Shown here: positions 32,298 through 44,439 of the stretch, in pieces
How positions within the stretch are numbered: the stretch's first letter is position 1
Layout of the letters: every line of letters starts with the position of its first letter
NCBI GenBank assembly: GCA_037176705.1
Contig: CM073907.1
Span: 13,857,001 to 13,921,000 of the forward strand
Source of the DNA: Molossus alvarezi
Taxonomy: Eukaryota > Chordata > Mammalia > Chiroptera > Molossidae
Length of the DNA stretch: 64,000 nt
Direction: 5' to 3'
Notes under the pieces: model-generated
Databases searched by the model: none
The model's input: only the letters and a program-made list of their open reading frames with translations
What the model was told of the DNA's origin: nothing
Program-made: the position numbers and the translations under genes

Positions 32298-35200
32298 ATG
32301 CTGCTCGTGGTGGCGCGTGGCGCGTGCTCGGCCCCTCGCTGCCCCTGCCCGGACCAGCAGTGGCGGGAGGCGCTGCTCCGTGCACCTGACGTCACGCCTC
32401 AGCTCTGAGCGGGTGGGGGACGTTCTCGTTATGTATTTCACACTCACGCGCGTGCACACACACAGACACGAGCTCACTGTTTTAAAGTGACATTCTTGCC
32501 AATCCCGTCCTGATTCCGTAGCTTGGTGATGGTCACGAGTGGTTTGGGGATGTTGCAAGCAGCCGATCATCCTCGCAGAGATCTGTCCCACGCAAGCAAG
32601 TATCTGAATGCTCGCCCAGGCCCCGCCGGCCGGATCTTTCCTCTGCCACCCTCGGGGGTGCAGTGCCCACGCGTGCCGAGTCAGGCTGGCTAGACACTCA
32701 TGCCCTCCGCCCGCGCCCCGGGCAGCCTGAGTTCAGGTGGGAACAGCCGTGGGCTCCGAGTGGCTTCCTCTCTCTCTGGCCCCTTTGGTCTGGCCCCGCG
32801 GTGGTTAGCTAGCATTCCTTATCTAATAACCGCACCTCGGTTTGGGAAGGGGTACATGCGTCATTCATAACTTTCCAGTTGAGGAAAAAATGCGGTTTTC
32901 AAATATTTTCATGTTGCTGAAATCGACAATGTTGATTTATCTCTGAACATCAGGCGCTCATTACTTTATTCCTAACCACTGAGGGTCGGCAGTACCTGTG
33001 CTGTGGGTTCCGGGGCTGGTTCGGCCTGAGTTCAGCGTTTCACCCTGAGTCCTATTTCCCTGGACCAGGGGGCAGTCCCCGAGTGAGCGTCTGGTGTGGT
33101 CATGCTGTGAGGATGACCTCCATCTTTCAAAGGAACGTCCGCACCCTTTATCTTGAAAATGTTTTCCAGACTGGGACAGAAATGTAGATGCAATTTTAAA
33201 ATTTTCCAAGTGCATATTAACTTCCACATCAAATCACTTCAGATGTAGAAAAAAAGGGTAATGGCTGTCATCAATGATATATTTTGATGAACAAAAAAGC
33301 TTTTATACTTTAAAATATGGATATATAGCAAAAGCCCAAAGAAAACATTCCCTGAAATTATTACTCTTTTGATATTTTTATAACAAAACCAACTTGCTTC
33401 ATGACGTCGGTTGTTTGTTTTCACTGAGTACCAGTCTGTACTCCCCAAGCTTCTCCTACCACTGAGCGAAAAAAGTCCTGCCAGCTCATTAATGCCGCTT
33501 AGGAATTACTAAAATCTCCATACCGAAATTTTGGTTCCAGAATCTTTGTGCTTCTCACCCAGAAAATTGAATTAATTTTATTGGAAACCATAGAATTTTA
33601 TTTTAATTACCTATCGGACATATTATTATTTTGCAGGGGAAAAGGTAAAACACTATGCAGAGAAAATATAGAAAAGTGCTGGTCCCACACAGTTTGCTGG
33701 GTGCAACCAGACAGAGGGGGTGAGAGCGGAGGAGCCAGGAGAGTGGAAATGAGAAGAATCTGTTTATTTTGATGAACGTCATTGCATATCCCAGGAGCGC
33801 AAATGTGTGGGTGTGTGGTCACCCAGCTTCCAGGGTCGAGTCTATAGTGAGACAGCCAAGTCCACTGGTTTTCTCCCTCTCAAGTCCCTGCCTCTGATCC
33901 GACAGACCATGAGTCAGTTGGCTTCTATTCAGCAAATCCAGTTTAAAAAAAGAAGATGATAAATACTGGCAGAGAAACAGGTTGGATCTATTGGCTTCAA
34001 TGAAATGTCTGCTCTGTTGGGAATTCCACCTCTCAGTGTGTGAAGCGCCCTCTTACCCTCAGCCGTCTGGAGGCACCGTGGCCGAGACAGGGCAGCAGAC
34101 CATGCCACAGCGCTGCGTGCCCAGGGAAGGTGGCCCAAGGTCTGTTCTCTTCAAATTCAATTTCATAAATTTATCATTTCTTACAATAGGAGGAATTTCA
34201 ACGTGTTGCATCTTAAAAGAAGTTCTGGAGGGAACTGAATTTTCTAGCAGAATTCTCTTGGGAGGACTATACCCTAAAAGTATTATTTTATAACATATTT
34301 GGCCACGTTTATCTTAAAAAAATTTGTTTTTTGTTGCTTCTTGATTCAGAGCCATGCAATGCCTGGGTGGTGTTGGCTACTCTCGTGAAGTTGTACATCG
34401 GGCGTGTATATACGAATAACCTCTTTTTGCTTCTAAACACACTCGTTCATGGTCCCTTTCCCATGAAGGAGAACCTTCATCTCAACAGAGTCCAATAGAT
34501 GTTCATTCGCTGAGCATCAAATAGATTTCTGCACAAATAGCAATTTACACACTGGTCTGACTTAAAGGAACTGAACCATGCCCTGGAAGCATGCCTGGTC
34601 CTCAGCAGGCTGCCCAGGCAAGTTCTCCTTACCCATCGTGACTCCCGAGATGAGCTTTTCTGTCCACAACACAGGAGGGGTGTTGCTGGGCGGAGCTCGG
34701 GAGTGTGCTTGAAATTTCAGCATGTCCGAGCTTCCCTTTGGGGGAGAAGGAGGAGAGGGCTGGCGAGTGTGAGGAAGTGAGTCACTCTGCTGGGAGCACT
34801 GTCCTTGGCCACCAGCCGGGCTAGCAGGACATGTCTGGGGCGCACAGGTCTGTGGCACACGGACCCCACACCTGCCAGCGCCAGCAGCTGCTTTGCATGG
34901 AGAAGCCGGAAACCTTTGTGGTGGTTGTGTGGCAGTTTGGGGAGTTGTCCGAGTGACCCGCATCCCTAAGGTGCTGCCGTACTCCTGGCTTCCAGAAAGA
35001 CTGAATTGAGGAGGGTGCTGCATTTTGACAAGGACTTCTCCTTTCTGACCACTGTGGATTGTACTTACATCTGTGACTGTGTTTTAAGCTGCTTCTGGGC
35101 TGAGAGGGAGAGAAAAGAAAAGGCATTTCACTTTAACGGAATTAGAGCAAAATGCCTCTTCAGAGTCTAGAAGTTTCCCGTTTCTGCCCAGTGTCAACAC

Positions 35201-36128
35201 CACTGAGCAGAAGACTCTCAGAAACCGGGCGGAGAAGGATAATACCACTCTGATTTACTCTGTACCCAGCCAACACTGCCCCCGGTGTACCCAACACATG
35301 CCTTAAAATAACACGTAAGGCTCAACTACTACACACCTTGTAGAGTCCCCATTTCCCGTGAACACCTGTTTCACGCCAGGTTTTATTTCTCTTTTATGAG
35401 TGGACCGAGGTAGGGATTTTACTGCTTCACACGCAAACAGTCTCACCCTGATTGGCTATCGCTCAGTGCAGCACACGGTGTTTGTGGGTCTTCCGTTCAG
35501 GAAATGCTTGGGCTCTATGCCAAGGCGTTTGCAGCCTACATGTGAGAAACAGGACAGTCTCTAAGTCAGGGCTAGAGAGTGTGGCGTGGGTTGTGAGTGT
35601 CCACGTAGAACCTCCTCAGCAGGTCCTTTTGCCTGGGCATAGCCTGTTGCAGTGACAGTGTTCAGGCACATTTTTCCTGCTGCTCTGCAGAATAGCACAC
35701 CCCGGCAGCGAAGGGAGGTCATCCATAACCCCTCTGTGCGTTGAAACACCTGCCCACGTCAGGAGCTTCAGGGCACTCCTCACCCAAAGGGCTAGAAAAC
35801 AGAACCCACCTCTTCCTCCTTGATCATTGCGATCTTGGCTGCCCGTGACCAACAACTCCCTGCGCTTTCCTTTCTGGGCTCAGAGATTGCTAACTGTTCT
35901 CCAACCAGTGAACGTATCACAACATCAGCACTCAAGACACGAAGCATTTTGAATCGTCTTGGTGGTTTTTCTGAGCATTTATAAGCTATACACATAGGAA
36001 ATTTCACCCTCAATTTCCAATCGGATATCACTATACTTGATATGTTTATTAGCAGTTGGCTTCAGAACCTATCAGTTTAAACACATTCAGAAAGGAGTTT
36101 GGAAGGAAGGAAGGAAGAACCGATTACG

Positions 36129-36242
36129 CCCTGGCAGGGTAGGCTCAGCGGTTGGAGCGTCAGCCTGCAGACCAGAGAGTCCCAGGTTCGGTTCCCACTA
36201 GGCCCTAGCGGCTAGGGGCACGTACCAAAAAAAAAAAAAAAA
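36129..36242 (+). mobile_element. Head-only VES SINE
   Basis: About 95 bases of tRNA-like head (ccctggcagggtaggctc to aggggcacgtacc) pass straight into a poly-A run with no VES body. The near-duplicate flanks aagaaccgattac and aagaaccagattat indicate a complete retroposition event. Confidence 0.8.
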
Positions 36243-36786
36243 AAAGAACCAGATTATCAATTCTACATGGTGAATGTGAAAAATTCCTGCCAAGCCCCCT
36301 TTAAATGGCCCCTAATGAGGAAGCATGTGATTGGTACGTGTTTCTTTGCTCAGATTTGCCCATGAGAAGCACTCACACGGGTCAGCGGTGTCTCTGTGCG
36401 GTATAGTCACATCTGCAGAACCAGGAGAAGTCGTTGCAGCCGACGGCAGACCCTTCCGTACTTGCTGACTTCACTCCTACTACGAAAACCGATTTCCATC
36501 TTAGGGAAAAAGCACTATGTGCTGAGGTAATAGGGTAACATGACTCAGCCATTCGTATTTCTGGGAGGATAAAAACCTGGCTTTTGTAAATGCCTGATAG
36601 TTTCGAAGACTGGAAACTAGGGCATTTCCACTATTAAATTTTCCACTTTTAAAAATTCTTCTGATTACGAGTTAGCGATTGCAAGGCATGGCTTCGTTCC
36701 ATTAAGGTCCAAAGGGAGAATGTTTCCTTCTTTTTTCCCCCCAAAATGTCCTCGAGCTAAATGATGTTTTGGTTTTTAATGTTGTC

Positions 36787-36792
36787 AATAAA
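36787..36792 (+). promoter_or_regulatory. Possible GABRG3 distal poly(A) signal AATAAA
   Basis: AATAAA in gttgtcaataaagcacc lies 4.5 kb past the GABRG3 stop. No canonical AATAAA was seen in the first 4 kb after the stop. Whether GABRG3 transcripts reach it cannot be told from sequence. Confidence 0.25.
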
Positions 36793-37676
36793 GCACCTTA
36801 AACTGCTTATTACTCTGCTCATATAAAAACGAATTTTAGACTACGTTAAATCAGTGCTAAAAAAAAATTAGTTGAACAGCGACTAACAAGTTTCAGTGTG
36901 CTGAGTTACCCAAGCGGGTCTTTCAGATCAGATTATACGTGAGCTAGAACATAATTAAACTGTTTTGTTTCGACTCTTCAGATAATCACCTACTTTCACT
37001 ACTTCATTTTTCATATGTGGACAAACACAGAACTTTCCCGCCTGTGGTTGGCTGCACATGGGAGGGGGAGGGGCCTCAGCATCTGCTCAGTTCACAGTGG
37101 GCAGGTCAGGCTGAGTAGTCAGGGATGACCCCCAGATTGAGGAGGTGACTGCTGTCTTTTCCTCTTTGCTAGTTATTTGGAGTTTTTTTTTCTTTGTTTT
37201 TCCCACTAACCACTTTTTCACAAAAGGATTACAGTTCCCAATTTCCATGAAAAAGCAGAAGTCGTAACTCAGTTGTCAGACCTATTTGCACGAGCAAATG
37301 ACAAGTGCTTCGAGTTGGCTAGTGTTTATTACAACAGGTTTTTTATCGTGTACTGTTTATGTTTGTGACGGAGGATTTGGGGTCAGTTTTGTCTATGAGT
37401 GAAGTTCCCAGTACACAGAGCAGTGTGTCAGTTCCTCTGAGGAGAAAAGACCAGCCTGTCCCCTACCTAGCGGTGGGGTCTCCATGCACTAGTTGGTGCA
37501 GGGGGCCCTGGAAGCTATGGAGAGGTTAAAAAAGAAAAGAAAAGAAAAAATGCATTCTGGAGTAGTTTTCACTGAAATTAAAAGATAAGTAATGATAGAA
37601 AATTCACACAACTTACTAAATTTTCAAATTGTCAGCTCAATATGATGATAGAATTTTAGCAGAAATAAACTATGCT

Positions 37677-38030
37677 GCATCAGCATTACCATCACCACCA
37701 CCATCACCATCACCCCCACCACCACCCACACCACCATCACCACCTTCACCACTACCACCATCACCACCACCACCATCACCACCACCACCACCATCATCAC
37801 CATCATCACTACCGCCACCACCACCATCACCACCGCCACCACCACCACCACCACCATCACCACCACCACCACCACCACCACCATCACCACCACCACCACC
37901 ACCACCAGCATCATCATCACCACCACCACCACCACCACCATCACCACCACCACCACCACCACCACCAGCATCATCATCACCACCACCACCACCATCACCA
38001 TCATCACCATCATCATCATCATCATCGCTT
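37677..38030 (+). repeat. (CAC/CAT)n trinucleotide tract
   Basis: About 350 bases are nearly all CAC and CAT triplets. Two adjacent 60-base blocks, 37861-37920 and 37921-37980, share the same pattern including CAGCATCATCATCAC, which shows a higher-order duplication. Open frames of His, Ser-Pro or Gly-Asp runs come from the repeat. Confidence 0.96.
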
Positions 38031-38967
38031 TTCTTTTCATGTTCCATACTAGTCCTTAACTATTGGGTCAAGAGAGAGGCTTACTGTCTTTTCCATTTTT
38101 TTGTTTGGTTTGGTTTGATTTTACCTTACTTGGCTTTTTTTTTTCCTTTTCATAAACGTAACATTTGAATTGGTCAAGAACCATCTATTTTTCCCTAAAA
38201 TGGATGCCTCCACAGACATAGCAGATTTCATTAGCCCAAAAGGATAATCGATATTACACGATTTGAGTTTAGGCTTTGATTACCCCTAATTTATCTCAGA
38301 ATTTCTACTTCTAGATAGAAATAGACACCGTGTTTGTTATTATTATCTCTGCTTAGAATAATCCCTATTAAAGCATTTTTAAAAGACACTTTTATCTTGA
38401 CCTTCAAAGTGACTAATTTCATGCTAGTGAACAATGTTTACGTGCGTGTATTTGTACAACCACATGATACGTGGTTCTTTATGAGCAGCTCAACTGCGCT
38501 CCTCATGAATGCATCCTTTGTGGGGGCACTAGGGGAGGAACAGTGTTCAGGGGTGGGCCTGGGCTGTCTTGTGAGGAGCACAAGGCCATCTTGTGTTTGC
38601 GTGCAGCCGTGTGTGTCTGTGTGTGTGTGCGCCGTAACAACAGAACAAGTTCCGAACGCGTGCATTACTCTCTGCCGCCCCACGCATAGCTGAGACAAGT
38701 AGAAAGAAACAGTTTCCTAGTGATAGCCGATTATCTTACTGAGCCTTTGGTTAAGAAGAAAGAAGAGAGAGAGAGAGAGAGACTGACAATCTTTCTATCT
38801 CCTGAAAATGTGGGACCTCCATCTTTCTTTGAAAACAATCAAGCTTACACGCCTGATGAGCAAGGGCTCTGCAGTCAAACCAGGCTGCCTGCAGAGAGCC
38901 CTGGCCTCCTGGTTTTAGTTGGGTGCACGTGTGAGCCCTCCTTGGTCACCTGTGCATCATGGTTTTA

Positions 38968-39200
38968 CTTGATAAGCGCAAAGCAGCTGGAGTGTCAGCC
39001 CTTGCACGAGAGGGTCATAGGTTCAATCCCCAGTCAAGGGCACGTACTTGGGCTGCAGGTTCTATCTCGGGCCCCATCGGGATGGTGCAGGAGGCAACCA
39101 ATCGATGATGTTTCCCTCTCTCTCTCCCTCCCTCCCTTCCACTGCCTCTAGAGAAATCAATGGAGAAAATACCCTCAGGTGAGGAGTAACTAAAAAAGTA
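38968..39200 (+). mobile_element. VES-A SINE, degenerate head
   Basis: The segments agctggagtgtcagccc, ggttcaatccccagtcaagg and ccctcaggtgaggag identify it. Confidence 0.75.
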
Positions 39201-39974
39201 AAATAAAATGCAGTTTTCAAGATGTAGGTGGCAAGGAGCCCTGGCCACACCCCCTCAGGAGGCAGTGTTCACAGACCACTGGAGAAGGCATCAGGTCTAC
39301 GTGACCGCGGGCACGTGGCAATCAGCCGCAGTGTGGCCTGTCCTGTCTTTATGTGTGATAAGTAAAACTGTGAGGGGCCCTGGGAGATGCCACAGGCAGA
39401 AAGGGAGCTGCCTTTCCTGGGGGCGGGTCTGCTCCCCACCTCTGTGAACTCCTTCCTGCCTGTGAAGCCACCTTGCCCGGGTGGGAGGAGGGTGGGTAGA
39501 CTCTGGAAGCAGGAGCATCTTGGATTCCTTCTGAGTGTGCAGTGCAGAGGAGCTTGGCTTGAGAGGGGACCCGCCCTGCCCAAGTGCCTGCGTCCTCCCC
39601 TCCCCAGCCAGGGAGCCAAGGGCCAGGCCAGGGTCCCCACCCTCACCAAGTGGCCTGCGCCAGCGCCGGCTCCCGGTTCAACAGTGCAGGCCTGGGGGAT
39701 CCGGGTCCTCAGGTCCCTCGGCGGTTCTGAGGCCCCTGCCCTCCTCTGCCCTGTGAGGACGACTCTGCTCCCTTGCAGCTAGCTCACGGTGTCCTAGTGA
39801 GAGGAAGGCGCCCTGCGCCCACGTGCCTTGGCAATACCGGCGGCACTGTGCCCGCCCCGCCGGTTCTGCCCACCACGCCCTCGGGGCCGCGCCCTGCCCA
39901 AGGGCAGCTGGGCCTGGTGGCTGGGCCGCCGTCTGTATTTGTATTTGGATTCCTATGTTTGTACTTCTAATACT

Positions 39975-39980
39975 AATAAA
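39975..39980 (+). promoter_or_regulatory. Possible poly(A) signal AATAAA
   Basis: AATAAA in tactaataaatgcacaag is preceded by a T-rich stretch (gtatttgtatttggattcc) after 400 bases of GC-rich DNA. The pattern resembles a gene 3' end. No coding exon leading to it was recognised, so it may be chance or a very distal GABRG3 end. Confidence 0.2.
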
Positions 39981-40589
39981 TGCACAAGTTGTCAGAAATG
40001 AGCGAGCCAGGAGCGGACGTCTTTCTGGTTTGGGGTGGGCGCCCGGGCTCGGGAAAGGTGTGTGCCAGGGTTGGGGTCCAGGGCGCAGGTCCACGGGGGC
40101 CCAGCCCACCAGGGGGCTCTACACCCACTGCCTCTCTCAGAGGCTCACTCCACCCTCATCTGCCCCCACTCCTCGGCCAGCCCAGTTCAGAGGCAGATTC
40201 TGCAAATGTTGTGTCTTCTCTGGCAGAGAGGTAACAAGCGGCTGTGTCCAAGGGAAGTGCCCTCCCCCTCCACTCCTGCCGAAGCCCTGAACAGAGACCC
40301 CAACCCACGCCTGGAGGGCAGGAGACCCGGCTGCAGCCGAGTTGGGGCAGCAGGTGGCCTTGGAGGCCTCCCTGCAGCTCAGACATGGACCCAGTGTGAA
40401 CCCTGCCCCAGACCATCAGGAACTGGGGGCTGACCACCTGCACAGTTGAATGGTGGCTCCCTGGAAGGGGCTGCAGCCCACACTGAAGTCCAGACCAGGG
40501 TTCACCCATGCAAACCACCCACCAACCTAGCGCGGCCACCACAGGCTGACCTCAGAAGGTTCTGTAGTCTACCTTGGTCAATCTGAATT

Positions 40590-40720
40590 AAAATACTTTC
40601 TCATTTTTCAATTACACTTGACCTACAATATTATATAAGTTGCAGGCCACAAGCCAGTGACTAGACATTTTTATACCTTCCTAAGTGATCACCCAGATGG
40701 AAGTCGTATACATCCGACAC
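40590..40720 (-). mobile_element. L1 3'-end remnant, antisense
   Basis: The phrases tttttcaattacacttgacc and tacaatattatataagttg, then agtgactagacattttta, are the complement of an old L1 3' end. Confidence 0.55.
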
Positions 40721-41574
40721 CTTACAGATGAGCGCGTTGCACTAACAGAAGCTCCCAGGTCACTAGGTCACTGGCTTGGCCATTATTACACCACAGAGGC
40801 AGCCCCCTCCCCCTGGAGGGTTCCTCTGGTGGCCTCACCTGCTCTAAGCCCTAACGGGGGCCTCCTGCCTGACACTGTTTGAGATCTGGGTGTTCTAGCC
40901 TCTCCCCACCTCACCCTGGGCATCGGAGAGGGAGGGGCCCTGGGGAGGGAGAGCATGGTCTTCCAATAGGTGGTAGGTCACTGGCATGAGCTGTGGGGAG
41001 ACCTGCAGGATTCAAAGGGAGCAGCGGCAGGGTTGCGGGGAAACGTCCGTGGACCTGCAGAGCGGGAGCAGAGGACTGATGTGGGTGGTCTGGGGCCGGA
41101 AGTGGGAGCCGCTGGCCAGGCCGGTGCTGGTGACAGGGAGATGGGGGTGGGCATTTGCTTCATTTGCATATGCTCTGCTGTGCGTTTGCACCAGCCCTTC
41201 TTGCTTTTCCCATCAGATGCCTGTTGGGGGAGCAGCCATAGCGCCCACCCCAGGAAGGGAGCCCTCTCCCCTCTGTATCTGGGCCCAGAACATTCCCTCA
41301 TATGCAGGCTGTCGCTGGTCCCAGATGCTTCTTCCTCATCCAGGGAAATCGTTCCCCACTCTGGGGTGAACTTACGGGTGAAGTTCACAGTGGATGTCGC
41401 TGCTCTAGTTAAGGGCATGTGTCCTGGGGCACCTGGTCAGCCTGCTGGTATACCTGCTCCTGCCCCATGGGGACGGGTCCTCACCTGCGGTGGGGCAGGG
41501 GTGTGTCGACGTTACCCTGGATGATTATCCAGCCAGGGCCTCTAATTTTTTTTCGTATACCTGAATTATTTATT

Positions 41575-41764
41575 TTGTATATATCTTCATTGATATTTTA
41601 GAGAGAGAGGAAGGGAGAGAGGGAGAGAAGCATCGATGTGAGAGAAAAAGATTAATCGGCTGCCCCTGCATGCCTCCTACTGGGCATGTGCCCTGACCAG
41701 GAATTGAACTGGGACCTCTCAGTGCATGGGATGACACTCAACCCCTGAGCCACACCAGCCAGGC
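41575..41764 (-). mobile_element. VES-B SINE
   Basis: The segments ttcattgatattttagagag, gcatgtgccctgaccagg and gagccacaccagccaggc mark a minus-strand copy. Confidence 0.85.
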
Positions 41765-42158
41765 TGATTTGCCCTTTTAAAATGGGAATCATGATCCAGG
41801 ATCTATCCCCTCAGACTTCACTGCCCAGGAATTCACAGGAGGTACCTGGGAGGGCTTTGCCGTGGGTGGTAAAGAAGGTCACTGTGCTTGTCACCGTCTC
41901 TCCACCTTTCTGGAAGGGAACAGGATGCCATTTTCCAAATAGTGATTCTAAACTAGAAAGAGCGCCCCCACCCTGAAGGTGCCGGAGACAGGACTGGGAC
42001 TAGAAAGGTCTCCTAGTTTCCTGTTCTTGGTGCCCTGGGGATCTTAAACCTTTTGAAATCAGATGCTTTTTATAGCTCCCGCTTCTGAGCAGAGTTCGCA
42101 CGAAATATCTTCGTGTCCAGGTAGCCCGCACGTAGACTGAAAATGAAGAAGACACCCA

Positions 42159-42350
42159 GCCCGGCCGGTGTGGCTCAGTGGTTGAGCATCGACCACGCAC
42201 CGAGAGGTCGCCAGTTCGATTCCCGGTCAGGACACATGCCCAGGTTGTGGGCCTGATCCCCAGTGGGGGGCATGCAGGAGGCAGCTCTCGATGTTTCTCT
42301 TTCTCTCTCCCTCTCCCTTCCTCTCTCTCTAAAATCAATAAATGGGGGGA
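42159..42350 (+). mobile_element. VES-B SINE
   Basis: The head is gccggtgtggctcagtgg and the body ends aaaatcaataaat. It lies just downstream of the OCA2 3' end in OCA2 orientation. Confidence 0.88.
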
Positions 42351-42725
42351 AAAAAGAAGAGGCCCAGAGCCCCGGTCTGAGGAAGCACTGCCCTGTTCCC
42401 TGCCTCACCTCCCAAGATGCACAAAACAACAGCCTTTACCAAGTGCGACCTGAACTGCGGGGGCACAGATCCGAGTCCGGACCACACTTCCATGCGACAC
42501 AGCCCGCACCACCTTCACAACCGAAGACTGTCCCTCTAGGCTGGTGACCATGCAAATTATTTTTCATAAGTACTGATGACCCTCTTTAAGCCAAATTTCT
42601 AGACATTTAATGGATACTTTTAAAACTCCAGAGAAAACCATATGCATAAAGTGCAACTTTACATAATGTAAACTACTAAACGCATGAGAAGGCCAACAAT
42701 TCTAAGACCTCTTGCCAAGGGAGAG

Positions 42726-42731
42726 TTTATT
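42726..42731 (-). promoter_or_regulatory. OCA2: OCA2 poly(A) signal AATAAA
   Basis: TTTATT on the plus strand reads AATAAA on the minus strand, 418 bases past the OCA2 stop. A T/G-rich stretch (gaattgttgg) follows within about 40 bases. It is the first canonical signal after the stop. Confidence 0.55.
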
Positions 42732-42931
42732 TTCTCTTAATACATCCAGAGTTTCCTATCAGCAGCCTATCCCAGGAAGAGCATGTCTGCAGAGAGTGTA
42801 CAATGTGAAAGCTGGTTACTCGAACTGAAAAGTGATTACACAAGGAAAAGCCGTAGACAGCCTCGGGAGAAGGAAAGGCCGAACAACACAAGCATTTGGG
42901 GTGGACTGGGCATTGATGTCTTTTCTTACAG

Positions 42932-42972
42932 CGCAGAACACGAAATATACACGTTTCCCGCGGGGAGTCGTG
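42932..42972 (+). other. Exon-like segment antisense to OCA2 3' UTR
   Basis: The pyrimidine-rich tcttttcttacag precedes a 41-base segment followed by the perfect donor gtaagt. It lies on the GABRG3 strand. No reading frame or homology supports a protein. Confidence 0.2.
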
Positions 42973-43148
42973 GTAAGTTATCTTGTTTGCCAGCATTCGG
43001 CCGAGCAGGAATGAGGGTGCCAAAGGTCTACACCCCACACACCCGCACATAAGCACCTTTCCTCCTCCCAAGAGCGGTCCTGGGGAGTGTTCTCCTGATG
43101 TGGGTGACGGGCTGAGCTCCCCTTCGGTCCTCGAAGCCTGTGCCTCCG

Positions 43149-43233
43149 TTAACTCCATCCCATCACCACGTGAACGACCAGCAGGTAGCACATCCCGACG
43201 GTGCAGGAGACGATCATCATCGGGAAGCCCAGC
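43149..43233 (-). CDS. OCA2: OCA2 exon 24 (last coding exon) and stop
   Basis: After acceptor gggcttcag the exon completes Arg and encodes [20 protein letters not shown] and then HVVMGWS. TAA follows at 43151-43149. It is the last membrane helix and luminal end of the P protein. The human end is VGWN from memory, so the terminal residues differ slightly. The 85 coding bases equal the human length. Confidence 0.96.
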
Positions 43234-43449
43234 CTGAAGCCCAGAGAAGTGCGTCGTGGTGAGAACCCTGAGATCCAGACTCAATGTCGGTACAGAATAT
43301 GGCCCCGGGTGCTCCCGTGTCCACAAAGCCAGGGAGCTCATTACCAGAAGTTAGAAACCGGGTTTTAGCCTCGATGATCTGGCTGGCACACCTCCATTAG
43401 ATGCCCCCCATTTTATGGGAGACCTGCTTAATATTCTTGCACATTTTTA

Positions 43450-43520
43450 TAAAAACCTTTTTTAAAATTGATTTTAGAGAGAGAGGAAGGGAGAGAGGAA
43501 GGGAGAGAGGGGGAGGGAGA

Positions 43521-43556
<36 letters not shown>

Positions 43557-43710
43557 AACATCAATGAGAGAGAACACTGATTGTCCGCCTCCTGCACGCC
43601 CCCCACTGTGGATCAGGCCCACAACCTGGGCATGTGCCCTGACCGGGAATCGAACCGGCGACCTCTTGGTGCATGGTTGACGCTCAACCACTGAGCCACA
43701 CCGGTTGGGC
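43450..43710 (-). mobile_element. VES-B SINE
   Basis: The AG-rich tract, gcctcctgcacgcccccc and gagccacaccggttgggc are clear. Flanks resembling ttcttgcatattctt occur on both sides. Confidence 0.87.
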
Positions 43711-44439
43711 TTCTTGCATATTCTTAATTGACTTTTCAGAGCCTCAATTTGTTCAGACTTGAGAGGGTTGATCTTAAAGACAAACTATCAGTCATGTTAC
43801 TGGACCGTTACTTAAATGTCTGGATGTCTCCTGTGACCACATCACCTTCCAATCATGCTCCCAAGAAAGCTGGTTTCGCAGGAAGGTCGTATTCCTGTAG
43901 ACCCCGAAGCCCCTCACACTCAGAGCTGGGGGAGCCTGAGGGGCAGGAAGAGGATCTCCCTCGCATGGGGCGAGGTGCAAGGTGAGCTCAGGTGCGCATA
44001 CCCATGAAGGGCGTCATAAGACTCATGAACTTTCCTCCACACTCTGCATCCCACAATGCACCTGTGTCCCTGCCAGTTCCTATCCGATGGACACATCCCA
44101 GGAGATTCCTACTTGGCATCTGGAATCTACGCTTCGAAGCCATTGCTTAGCACTGCACTGTCACCGAGGGAAGTCACTGAAAAGGTGACAGTTTTTGTTC
44201 CAAGAAGTGGTTGACAAAATTCAACATCAATTCACGGTAAAAACTCTCAACAACGTGGGTACAGAGGGAACACAACAAAGGCCATGCAGGACACACACAG
44301 CTGACACCACACTCACTCTGAGACACGGGAAGCTTTTCCTCTGAGGTCAGGGACAGACAAGGGTGACCACTCCCACCACTTTCATCGAACACAGCAGCCA
44401 CAGAAATGACAAAGCCACAGCAATCACAAAGTGAGGGAG

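Larger units (their letters stand above)
31600..32430. other. CpG-rich segment over GABRG3 last exon
   Basis: CG dinucleotides are dense from the VNTR through exon 10 and the first 100 bases past the stop, unlike the AT-rich sequence on both sides. No promoter motif was identified. Confidence 0.65.
32298..42705. other. Spacer between convergent GABRG3 and OCA2
   Basis: The first part must hold the GABRG3 3' UTR, whose end is not fixed. The rest has five SINEs, a trinucleotide tract, a short L1 remnant and GC-rich sequence at 39200-40550. No open frame here has recognisable homology. The stretches 32298-36128, 36243-37676, 38031-38967 and 40720-41574 hold nothing else I can identify. Confidence 0.6.
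42706..43148 (-). other. OCA2: OCA2 3' untranslated region (approximate end)
   Basis: The stretch from the stop codon to about 15-20 bases past the first AATAAA on the minus strand is the likely 3' UTR of about 440 bases. It has no repeat element. The exact cleavage site is inferred. On the opposite strand it contains an exon-like 41-base segment at 42932-42972. Confidence 0.55.

Noticed and set aside
31446..32591. 381-residue open frame on the minus strand
   Set aside because: It is the shadow of the G-rich VNTR and of GABRG3 exon 10. It is Pro/Ala-rich, low in complexity and without homology.
37629..38168. Open frames of poly-His, poly-Ser-Pro and Gly-Asp over the CAC/CAT tract
   Set aside because: Pure trinucleotide repeat in all frames. 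No start context or flanking coding sequence.
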